A model generated the notes under the pieces. The model ran no database searches. It worked only from the letters and a program-made list of their open reading frames with translations, and was not told where the DNA came from. Positions 1 to 5,133 of a DNA stretch of 9,643 nt are shown here, one piece after another (positions within the stretch are counted from its first letter, which is position 1; each line of letters begins with the position of its first letter). A program made the position numbers and the translations under genes. Source of the DNA: Thermoleophilia bacterium (GTDB lineage: Bacteria > Actinomycetota > Thermoleophilia > Gaiellales > Gaiellaceae). The DNA is taken from the NCBI GenBank assembly GCA_014534295.1, contig JACVRU010000069.1:1-9643 (forward strand), in the 5' to 3' direction.

Positions 1-180
1 AAGCCGAGGAGCAAGCTGAAGATCCCAGTAGACCCCGCGCTCGCCGAGCGCGCGCGCACCGCCGCCGAGCGCCTGACGGGCCGCGAGGCCCGCGTGGTCT
101 CGGGCCGTCTCGAGCTGCTCTTCGCGGACGAGGCCGAGTTGGCCGAGCTCGTCGAGGCAATCGAGGCGGCCGCCCCGTAA
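1..180 (+). CDS. 3' end of a probable ParB-family protein (C-terminal dimerisation domain)
   Basis: This is the last 59 codons of a gene whose start lies outside the window, read in frame 1 to a TAA. The visible protein has a basic opening (KPRSKLKIP), a helix (DPALAERARTAAERLTG), a beta strand with a Gly-Arg turn (VSGRLELLF), then an acidic helix (DEAELAELVEAIEAA). This helix / 'G-R-h-E-h-x-F' strand / 'D-E-x-E-L-x-x-L-V-x-x-I' helix order is what the C-terminal dimerisation and non-specific DNA-binding domain of ParB/Spo0J chromosome-segregation proteins looks like. The CTP-binding and HTH domains that would prove it are not in the window, so the name rests on a short tail; another small-helix protein is possible. 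A 33-base gap separates it from the next gene on the same strand. Confidence 0.5.
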   Translation, partial: KPRSKLKIPVDPALAERARTAAERLTGREARVVSGRLELLFADEAELAELVEAIEAAAP

Positions 181-213
181 CCCCGGCGGCCGCACGGCCG
201 TTGCTAAGAGGTC

Positions 214-462
214 ATGGACGAGCTCCTCCTCCACGACCTCGAGTCCCTCGAGGCGATCTCGCAGGACGAGGAGACGCGGACGATCTTCCTACGCATGGCG
301 GCGCTCTCGCGCGCCGGCCGGATCGAGCCCTTCCTCGCCCAGCTGGCCGCCGACGACGAGGTCGACGAGGAGACGAAGGCGAAGCTCGCCGAGCTCGGCC
401 GCGACCGCAGCCTGCTCTTCACGGTCGAGGACTACCTCTGCCGGACGCAGCGTCTCCACTAG
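214..462 (+). CDS. Small acidic hypothetical protein (82 aa)
   Basis: I do not recognise this protein. It is an 82-residue, largely helical, acidic protein starting MDELLLHDLESLEAISQ. It has an acidic cluster in the middle (AADDEVDEETKAKLAELG, about residues 45-62) and a C-terminal FTVEDYLCRTQRLH with its only cysteine at 76. There is no signal peptide, membrane segment or metal-binding pattern, so it is probably cytoplasmic. Third-position G/C use is as strong as in the neighbours, which supports real coding over the shorter out-of-frame readings of the same bases. The ATG at 214 follows a purine stretch AAGAGG (206-211) that is closer to the start than an ideal ribosome site. It lies between the putative ParB tail and tRNA-Ile, and the gap to the tRNA is only 34 bases. 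A regulatory or structural role would be a guess. Confidence 0.6.
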   Translation: MDELLLHDLESLEAISQDEETRTIFLRMAALSRAGRIEPFLAQLAADDEVDEETKAKLAELGRDRSLLFTVEDYLCRTQRLH

Positions 463-475
463 ACCGCGGCGGCGC

Positions 476-481
476 TACACT
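476..481 (+). promoter_or_regulatory. Candidate -10 element for tRNA-Ile
   Basis: The hexamer TACACT fits the actinobacterial TAnnnT -10 consensus. It stands 15 bases before the first base of tRNA-Ile, leaving room for a short 5' leader removed by RNase P. It falls just after the stop of the preceding small gene. No clear -35 is visible about 17 bases upstream (the bases there read TCTCCA), so this is a placement argument only. Confidence 0.4.
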
Positions 482-496
482 GACCGTCCTCTCGGG

Positions 497-570
<74 letters not shown>

Positions 571-619
571 TCGCGCAACCCGTCCCGGCAGCCCGAGGTT
601 CGGCCCCAGGGTCGGGGGC

Positions 620-625
620 TATCAT
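620..625 (+). promoter_or_regulatory. Candidate -10 element of the DUF151 gene
   Basis: TATCAT matches the TAnnnT pattern. Its last T is 7 bases before the GTG at 633, the spacing expected if transcription begins at or next to that GTG. The hexamer overlaps the ATG at 624, so if it is the true promoter the ATG cannot be the start codon. No recognisable -35 is present. Confidence 0.35.
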
Positions 626-632
626 GGGTCGA

Positions 633-1133
633 GTGCAGGAGATGGTGATCTACGGGGTCTCCTTCGACATGGTCGGGAAGCAGCCGATCGTCCTCCTGAA
701 GACCGCCGAGGGGAACAGATTCCTCCCGATCTGGATCGGCCACAACGAGGCGGCCGCGATCCTGATGAGGCTCCAGGGCGCCAGCACGCCGCGCCCGCTC
801 ACGCACGACCTCGTCACCGAGATCCTGGGGCAGCTCGACGCACAGGTCGTCCGCATCATCGTCACCGAGCTCCGCGAGAACACGTTCTTCGCCGAGATCA
901 CCGTGACGCAGGACGGCACGGAGATCCAGATCGACTCGCGGCCGTCCGACGCGATCGCCCTCGCGCTGCGCGCGGACGCGCCGATCTACGCCGCCGACGA
1001 CGTGATCGAGGAGTCCGCGATCGAGTTCGAGGGCGAGGAGGTCGACGAGGAGGCGATCGTCACCGAGTTCCGGAGCTTCCTCGAAAGCGTCACCCCCGAG
1101 GAGTTCGCGATCGAGGAAGAAGACGAGAATTAG
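633..1133 (+). CDS. Bifunctional nuclease family protein (DUF151/BFN domain)
   Basis: The product is a 166-residue protein of the BFN/DUF151 family (PF02577), whose plant founders were reported to have both RNase and DNase activity; bacterial substrates are mostly unknown. The domain fills about residues 4-125: a GVSFDMVGKQPIVLLK strand pair, LPIWIGHNEAAAI (31-43), THDL (57-60) and the family signature RPSDAIALALR (103-113). An acidic tail (EFEGEEVDEEAI) leads to FRSFLESVTPEEF, a tail I associate with family members. The GTG at 633 gives an N-terminus V-Q-E-M-V-I-Y-G-V, which resembles what I recall of homologues. It also sits just after a -10-like hexamer, suggesting leaderless translation. 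The ATG at 624 adds three residues and is the main alternative. The ATG at 642 has a purine run directly abutting it. The gene is transcribed alone and converges on the chorismate mutase gene with three bases between stops. Confidence 0.92.
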   Translation: MQEMVIYGVSFDMVGKQPIVLLKTAEGNRFLPIWIGHNEAAAILMRLQGASTPRPLTHDLVTEILGQLDAQVVRIIVTELRENTFFAEITVTQDGTEIQIDSRPSDAIALALRADAPIYAADDVIEESAIEFEGEEVDEEAIVTEFRSFLESVTPEEFAIEEEDEN

Positions 1134-1136
1134 CCT

Positions 1137-1427
1137 CTAGCTCCGGCTCCCGTTCGCGCGTGCGACCTCGCGCTTCGTCAGGTCGAGCACCGCGCCGTAG
1201 AGCTCGCGCAGCCCCTCTTCGGTCAGCGGGCCGCGGTTGGCGCGCGCGAGGTAGCTGAACATCCACTCCTCGCGCTCAGGGTCGACGAACTCGAGGCCGC
1301 GCGACTCCTTGTAGCGCTTCAGCTGGGCGACGAGCCGGAGGCGCGCGTTGACCGCTTCGACGAGGCTGCGGTCGACGTCCGACAGCTGCTCCCGCAGCTG
1401 CCGGATCACGGGGTCCTGCGCAGCCAT
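1137..1427 (-). CDS. Chorismate mutase, AroQ (all-helical) class
   Basis: This encodes a 96-residue cytoplasmic enzyme predicted to rearrange chorismate to prephenate, the branch step to phenylalanine and tyrosine. The first helix carries R12 and D19 (LREQLSDVDRSLVEAVNARLRLVAQL) with R29. K40, D49, R52 and E53 (KRYKESRGLEFVDPEREEW) line up with the E. coli residues R11, R28, K39, D48, R51 and E52. In the third helix (LRELYGAVLDLTKREVA) the T84 position fits, but the final Gln/Glu of the active site is not clearly aligned; E87 is the nearest candidate. The ATG at 1427-1425 shares one base with the upstream TGA (TGATG on the minus strand) and has no Shine-Dalgarno sequence, so translation is probably coupled to the L,D-transpeptidase. 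The frame can be extended 21 codons upstream to 1490, but that extension lies inside the L,D-transpeptidase gene and is not family-like. It is the last gene of the minus-strand operon. Confidence 0.9.
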   Translation of the reverse strand: MAAQDPVIRQLREQLSDVDRSLVEAVNARLRLVAQLKRYKESRGLEFVDPEREEWMFSYLARANRGPLTEEGLRELYGAVLDLTKREVARANGSRS

Positions 1428-2713
1428 CACCAGTAGATGTAAACGCTCTGGCCGTAACCGTGCTCGCGGAAGAGCAGCGGAGCGATCCACATCGGCACGC
1501 GGACGCAGCCGTGGGAGGCCGGGTACGCCGGCACCTCCGGGTAGCCGTGCACTGCGAAGCCGCGCAGGAAGTACATCGGGTACCAGAGCACCCAGTCCCA
1601 GCCCGTCACCTTCCGGTAGATGCGCCAGTGGCCGAGCGGCGTGTTCCCCGTGGCGCCCGTGGAGACGTGGACGGCGAGGGAGACCCGGCCGCGCACGACG
1701 ACGAAGAGCACCTGCCGGCCCTTGCTCACCTCCAGGTGGGTCCCCGGGTATCTGGCGCGCGGGGCCCGGGCGGCGAGCAGCCGGCGCCAGGTGCGCGCGT
1801 CCCCGCGGCCGCTCCGCGGTAGGCCCTCCACCTTCTGGAAGGCGAGCACCGCCTGGGACGTCGTCAGTCCGTAGACCCCGTCGACGGCTGGCAGCGCGTA
1901 GCGCAGCTCGACGAGCCGCCGCTGCAGGACGCGTACGCCCTCGCCGCGGGCGCCGGGTCCGAGCGACGGACGGACGACCGCGCCGCGCAGGAGGCGCGCG
2001 TGGGCCAGGTAGCCCTCCGCCGGCGCGAGCTCGACGCGGACCCGGAACGAGGCCGGGCTCCCCGTGCTCAGGTCGAGCGCGCGGCCGACCGGGCCCGAGT
2101 AGGCGCGCCCGCCGTTCCGCCAGACGGTGGCGGTGAGGGTCCCGGCATCGGCCGGCCGGACGGCCGCCACGAGCCGCAGCCGGTCGCCGACCAGGCCGGA
2201 GCCGACGAGACGGGCGTCGATCGCCGGCCGCAGCCGTACCGAGTCCACCGTGGAGAGCAGTCCGGCCACCTGCGCGCGGAACGGGCCCGTGCCGCGGACG
2301 CGGGCGTGCACGGAGAAGCCGCCGTTGGCACTGGTCCTCGTCCGCGCGATCGTCCCGGCCGGGCCGAGGACCTGCACGGGCGCGCCCGCTACCGCAGGCC
2401 AGATCGAGCCCGAGAACCGGCCGGAGGCGCCGAAGCGGGCGCGGCCCGGAGCTCCGAACCGGATGCGGTAGGCGACCGCCTCGACGGTCGCCTCGCCGGC
2501 GTCGGTGGTCAGCGTCGCCAGGTAGCGCCCGGGCGCCGCGTAGGCGTGCTCGACCACGGCCCCGTCGCCCGTCGCGCCGTCCCCGAAGTCCCAGCGGTAG
2601 AAGGCGGCCTCGCCCTGGGCGCGGAACGTCACGGTGAGGGGGGCGGTCGCCTCGGCGGAGGGGACCGGCATCGCCGCCGCGAGCACCGTCACGGCCGTCG
2701 CGAGCAGCGTCAT
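1427..2713 (-). CDS. Secreted L,D-transpeptidase with PKD-like, peptidoglycan-binding and YkuD domains
   Basis: This 428-residue exported enzyme is predicted to make 3-3 peptidoglycan cross-links or attach proteins to the wall. A hydrophobic export segment covers residues 2-18, with likely cleavage after the SAEA stretch (about 20-23). A PKD-like Ig domain follows (about 24-85; WDFGDG at 41-46, HAYAAPGRYLATL). Residues 86-245 are beta-rich, probably two further Ig-like modules. A PG_binding_1 domain spans about 250-313 (LGPGARGEGVRVLQRRL ... VDGVYGLTTSQAVLAFQ). The C-terminal YkuD catalytic domain (about 324-427) has H389-G390 and the signature S400-H-G-C403-V-R405, with C403 as nucleophile. 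The ATG overlaps the upstream stop by 4 bases (ATGA) and has an AGGGG ribosome site 7 bases upstream. The stop shares one base with the chorismate mutase start. An oddity is that the signal peptide n-region has no Lys or Arg. Confidence 0.95.
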   Translation of the reverse strand: MTLLATAVTVLAAAMPVPSAEATAPLTVTFRAQGEAAFYRWDFGDGATGDGAVVEHAYAAPGRYLATLTTDAGEATVEAVAYRIRFGAPGRARFGASGRFSGSIWPAVAGAPVQVLGPAGTIARTRTSANGGFSVHARVRGTGPFRAQVAGLLSTVDSVRLRPAIDARLVGSGLVGDRLRLVAAVRPADAGTLTATVWRNGGRAYSGPVGRALDLSTGSPASFRVRVELAPAEGYLAHARLLRGAVVRPSLGPGARGEGVRVLQRRLVELRYALPAVDGVYGLTTSQAVLAFQKVEGLPRSGRGDARTWRRLLAARAPRARYPGTHLEVSKGRQVLFVVVRGRVSLAVHVSTGATGNTPLGHWRIYRKVTGWDWVLWYPMYFLRGFAVHGYPEVPAYPASHGCVRVPMWIAPLLFREHGYGQSVYIYW

Positions 2714-3366
2714 CCGAGCACCCCTACCAGGATCGCCCCCGTGTTGAACATCCCGTGCAGGAGGATCCCGGGGTAGACGCTCCCGGTCACGCTGCGCAAC
2801 CAGGCGAGGCCGATCCCGAAGACGACGAGGATCGGCAGGGCCAGCAACAGCCCGTGCGCCAGACCGAAGAGGACGGCGGTGCCCACGATCGCGACCAGCC
2901 GACCGTACCGGGCGAGCAGGCTGTACCCCGCTCCGCGAAACGTGAGCTCCTCGACCACGGGGACCGCGATCGCGGTCACGGCGAAGTTGGCGGCGAACGG
3001 CGCCGCGTCCTCCGGGCGCCACTCCTCCGGCACGAGCCCCTGCTCCTCGCCCGGCTCGAGCACCGGGTTGAGGAGGCCGCCGAGGATCACGATCCCGACG
3101 AGGACGGCGGCCATCGCGCCCACGGCTCGCCACCACGAGCGCGGCTGCACGAGGGCGAGGAGCCGGGCTGCGGGACCGCCGCGCACGATCAGCGCGAGGA
3201 TGCCGGCCATGATCGCGAGCTGGACGAGGGCGCCGACGAAGGCGTCCCAGCGGTAGAAGAAGTCCCGTTCCCCGGTCGGCTCGGCCTCGATCCCGTAGCG
3301 CGCCGCGTAGCTGAGCCCCGCGAACGCGAGCACGAACGTCAGCCAGCCCGCGAGCCGCCCGCTCAC
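2710..3366 (-). CDS. CPBP-family intramembrane metalloprotease (CAAX/abortive-infection-like)
   Basis: This is a 218-residue polytopic membrane protein with all three motifs of the CPBP (PF02517, Rce1-like glutamic) protease family: E139-E140-x-x-x-R144 (VVEELTFRGAG), F167-x-x-x-H171 (FGLAHG) and H204-x-x-x-N208 (HGMFNT). Hydrophobic segments lie at about 6-22, 43-62, 82-99, 125-138, 157-188 and 197-217, and a longer hydrophilic loop (PVLEPGEEQGLVPEEWRPED) spans 101-120. Bacterial members include bacteriocin-immunity and prenyl-protein-type proteases, but most have unknown substrates; an envelope protein from this operon would be a guess. The GTG start at 3366 forms a 4-base GTGA overlap with the HAD stop and has GGAG 8 bases upstream. 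The stop overlaps the L,D-transpeptidase start (ATGA). The frame is open far upstream to 5514, but that extension is antisense to other genes and has no family similarity. Confidence 0.95.
   Translation of the reverse strand: MSGRLAGWLTFVLAFAGLSYAARYGIEAEPTGERDFFYRWDAFVGALVQLAIMAGILALIVRGGPAARLLALVQPRSWWRAVGAMAAVLVGIVILGGLLNPVLEPGEEQGLVPEEWRPEDAAPFAANFAVTAIAVPVVEELTFRGAGYSLLARYGRLVAIVGTAVLFGLAHGLLLALPILVVFGIGLAWLRSVTGSVYPGILLHGMFNTGAILVGVLG
2721..2725 (-). promoter_or_regulatory. Ribosome binding site of the L,D-transpeptidase gene
   Basis: AGGGG on the minus strand lies 7 bases before the ATG at 2713, inside the end of the CPBP gene. It supports this start over any in-frame upstream codon and shows that the L,D-transpeptidase can initiate on its own as well as by coupling. 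Confidence 0.55.
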
Positions 3367-3980
3367 CGCAGGCGCTCCGGGAGCGTCGAGAGCGGAACGG
3401 GCTCGAAGCGCATCCCGGCGGCCCGTGCCCCGTCCTCGTCGGCCCGCGCGTCGCCGATGTGCAGTGCCCGCTCCGGGACGACGCCGAGCCGCTCGAGCGC
3501 GAGCAGGAAGGGGCGCGGATCGGGCTTCGCCGCGCCCGCCTCGGCCGAGCTGACGACCGTGGAGACGAGCGCGGCGACGCCGAGCCGCTCGAGGTGCTCC
3601 TCGAGCCGGCGGTCCCAGTTCCCGACCACCGCGAGCTCCAGCCCGAAGGCGCGGAGCCGCGCGAGCGCCTGGGCGGCGCCGGGGAGCGCGGCGTACTCCT
3701 CCTCGAGCGCGGCGACGTACTCGGCGCTGTCGAGGGAGGAGCCGAGCGCCTCGTTGAAGACGCTCGTGCACCCGGCGTAGAGCCGCGCGAGGCTCTCCTC
3801 GTCCCGCCCCCGCACCGAGTGCTCGACGTAGTGGCGGGCCTCGGCGTGGAACGCGCGCTCGATCGCGGCGCGGTCGAACTCCGGCAGGCGGCGGGCGAGC
3901 GAGCCGACCGGGTCGCGGAGCTCCACGAGTGTCCCGTACGCGTCGACCGTGACCGCGTCGATCTCCGCGAGCGCCCCCAC
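3363..3980 (-). CDS. HAD-superfamily hydrolase
   Basis: This is a 205-residue cytoplasmic HAD hydrolase, probably a phosphatase or dehalogenase-like enzyme; the substrate cannot be read from the sequence. Motif I is V-D13-A-Y-G-T-L, the DAYGTL form seen in haloacid-dehalogenase and REG-2-like groups, with D13 as nucleophile. Residues 25-100 form a helical C1 cap. Motif II falls at AVVG120-N121-W-D, where the usual Ser/Thr is replaced by Gly (relatives often read VVSNWD). Motif III is K152 (AAKPDP), and motif IV is G176-D177-A-R-A-D181-E-D183. The GTG at 3980 is chosen because it places motif I at residue 13 and leaves a 19-base gap to the divergent gene. Longer starts to 4154 would run antisense inside the DUF2203 gene. 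It is the first gene of the four-gene minus-strand operon and overlaps the CPBP gene by 4 bases. Confidence 0.93.
   Translation of the reverse strand: MGALAEIDAVTVDAYGTLVELRDPVGSLARRLPEFDRAAIERAFHAEARHYVEHSVRGRDEESLARLYAGCTSVFNEALGSSLDSAEYVAALEEEYAALPGAAQALARLRAFGLELAVVGNWDRRLEEHLERLGVAALVSTVVSSAEAGAAKPDPRPFLLALERLGVVPERALHIGDARADEDGARAAGMRFEPVPLSTLPERLR
3375..3378 (-). promoter_or_regulatory. Ribosome binding site of the CPBP protease gene
   Basis: GGAG on the minus strand, 8 bases before the GTG at 3366, supports the GTG that overlaps the HAD stop as the start of the protease. Confidence 0.5.
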
Positions 3981-3999
3981 CAGGCGCGATAGTAGTTGC
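3981..3999. promoter_or_regulatory. Minimal divergent promoter between the HAD operon and the DUF2203 gene
   Basis: These 19 bases are all that separate two divergent GTG starts. The same six base pairs plus one offer a -10 hexamer in each direction. On the plus strand, GATAGT (3988-3993) ends 6 bases before the GTG at 4000. On the minus strand, TACTAT (3994-3989), a perfect TAnnnT, ends 8 bases before the GTG at 3980. Both spacings suggest leaderless or nearly leaderless transcripts, and neither start has a Shine-Dalgarno sequence in the gap. No -35 is obvious on either side; any would lie within the opposite gene. The assignment is inferred from position and motif only. Confidence 0.5.
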
Positions 4000-4392
4000 G
4001 TGCGCCTGTTCACCCCTGCCGAGGCGAACGACCTGCTCGTGGAGGTGCGGCCGCTCGCAGAGCGGGTCGTCGAGCGCAAGCGCGCCCTCGACGCGGCCGA
4101 GGCGGAGCGCTCCCGGCTGCTCCGCCGCATCGCCGGCAACGGAGGCGACCTCACGCCGAGCGACGTGACCGAGGCGGTGCAGCGGGTCGAGCGCGAGGCC
4201 GCCGCCCTCGGCGTGCTCGTAGACGAGCTCCAGGGCCGTGGTGTGCAGGTGAAGGACCTCGACCTGGGCCTGCTGGACTTCCCCTCGGAGCGTGAGGGCG
4301 AGGTCGTCCTGCTCTGCTGGCGGGTGGGCGAGGAGGAGATCGCGTACTGGCACGGCCTGGACGAGGGCTACGCCGGCAGGAAGCCGCTGTGA
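4000..4392 (+). CDS. DUF2203 family protein
   Basis: This is a 130-residue cytoplasmic protein of family DUF2203 (PF09969), function unknown. The N-terminus VRLFTPAEANDLLVEVRPL is the family's opening. Residues 15-45 and 53-78 are charged helices with heptad-like spacing (ERVVERKRALDAAEAERSRLL; VTEAVQRVEREAAALGVLVDEL), suggesting a helical hairpin or coiled coil. The conserved C-terminal core is GVQVKDLDLGLLDFPS (81-96) followed by EVVLLCWRVGEEEIAYWHGLDEGYAGRKPL. I chose the GTG at 4000 because it begins exactly at the family's V/M-R-L-F-T-P start; the upstream ATG at 3949 lies within the divergent HAD gene and adds unrelated residues. It leads the plus-strand run and is followed after 18 bases by the MscS-like gene. 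Confidence 0.9.
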   Translation: MRLFTPAEANDLLVEVRPLAERVVERKRALDAAEAERSRLLRRIAGNGGDLTPSDVTEAVQRVEREAAALGVLVDELQGRGVQVKDLDLGLLDFPSEREGEVVLLCWRVGEEEIAYWHGLDEGYAGRKPL

Positions 4393-4410
4393 GCGTCGAA
4401 TGAGCCCCGC

Positions 4411-5133
4411 ATGACGGGCGAGCGCTGGATCGTCTTCGGAGCCGTGCTTCTGGCCGCCCTCGTTGCCGCGCGCCTCGTCGACCGCCGGCTGTCGGGCCGG
4501 GCGCTGCCGCCGGAGGCGGTGACCCGCTACCGCGTCCTGCGCCGGAGCCTGATCGCGACGATCGTGGCCGTCGGCGTCCTGTCCGCGCTGCTGGCGATCC
4601 CCGCGGTCCGGACGGTCGCGGGCGCGGTCCTCGGCTCCGCGGCGGTGGTCGCGATCATCTTCGGGTTCGCGGCCCAGTCGACGCTCTCGAACTTCGTCGC
4701 GGGCGTCCTGATCGCCGTCACCCAGCCGCTGCGCCTCGGCGACCGGGTTGCGTTCGCGGGCGAGGAGGGAATCGTCGAGGAGATCGGGCTGATCTACACG
4801 ATGGTCAGGCTCGACGACGGCGCGCGCCTCGTGATCCCGAACACCAAGCTGGCCTCGGATACCATCCGCAACTCCACCATCGTCAGCAGGGAGAACGTGG
4901 CCGAGATCACTCTTCAGGTTCCTCTCGGTGCCGCGCTCGGGTCGGTGGTCGAACTCCTCCGCGCAGAGACGGCCGGGGAGCGCGACGCCGAGGTCTACGT
5001 GTCGAGCCTCGACGGCAACGCGACCGTGACCGTGCGCGCCGTCGCGACCGACCCCGACGCCGCCCGCCGGCTCGCGCACGAGCTCCGCCTGCGCGCGCAC
5101 GAGCGCCTCCGCGCGGAGGACGTGATCGGTTGA
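4411..5133 (+). CDS. MscS-type small-conductance mechanosensitive ion channel
   Basis: This is a compact 240-residue MscS-family channel (E. coli MscS has 286 residues), predicted to open under membrane tension and release solutes on osmotic downshift. Hydrophobic segments are at about 6-21, 46-64 and a long pore-lining third helix, 67-104. That helix carries the Gly/Ala-rich VAGAVLGSAAVVAIIFGFAA and then QSTLSNFVAGVLI. The beta domain follows with PLRLGDRVAFAGEEGIVEEIGLIYT and the hallmark VIPNTKLASDTIRN (about 141-154). Residues 163-238 form the cytoplasmic alpha/beta portion. The ATG at 4411 has no good Shine-Dalgarno sequence; an ATG at 4400 is followed within five codons by a stop. The gene's TGA overlaps the TTG of the penicillin-binding protein (TTGA), linking turgor release and wall synthesis in one transcript. 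Confidence 0.95.
   Translation: MTGERWIVFGAVLLAALVAARLVDRRLSGRALPPEAVTRYRVLRRSLIATIVAVGVLSALLAIPAVRTVAGAVLGSAAVVAIIFGFAAQSTLSNFVAGVLIAVTQPLRLGDRVAFAGEEGIVEEIGLIYTMVRLDDGARLVIPNTKLASDTIRNSTIVSRENVAEITLQVPLGAALGSVVELLRAETAGERDAEVYVSSLDGNATVTVRAVATDPDAARRLAHELRLRAHERLRAEDVIG
5115..5120 (+). promoter_or_regulatory. Ribosome binding site of the class A PBP gene
   Basis: GGAGGA lies 9 bases before the TTG at 5130, inside the end of the MscS-like gene. This strong site decides in favour of the unusual TTG start. Confidence 0.65.

Noticed and set aside
571..623. Intrinsic terminator after tRNA-Ile
   Set aside because: The stretch has G/C runs but no stable inverted repeat followed by a T tract.
2000..2776. 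Plus-strand open frame opposite the L,D-transpeptidase gene
   Set aside because: The minus strand carries a PKD, PGBD and YkuD protein in good order. The plus-strand product is a composition artefact.
2710..3366. CPBP protein as an abortive-infection or bacteriocin-immunity defence gene
   Set aside because: The family name includes such members, but no toxin, bacteriocin or other defence gene is nearby. The context is envelope synthesis, so a defence role is not supported.
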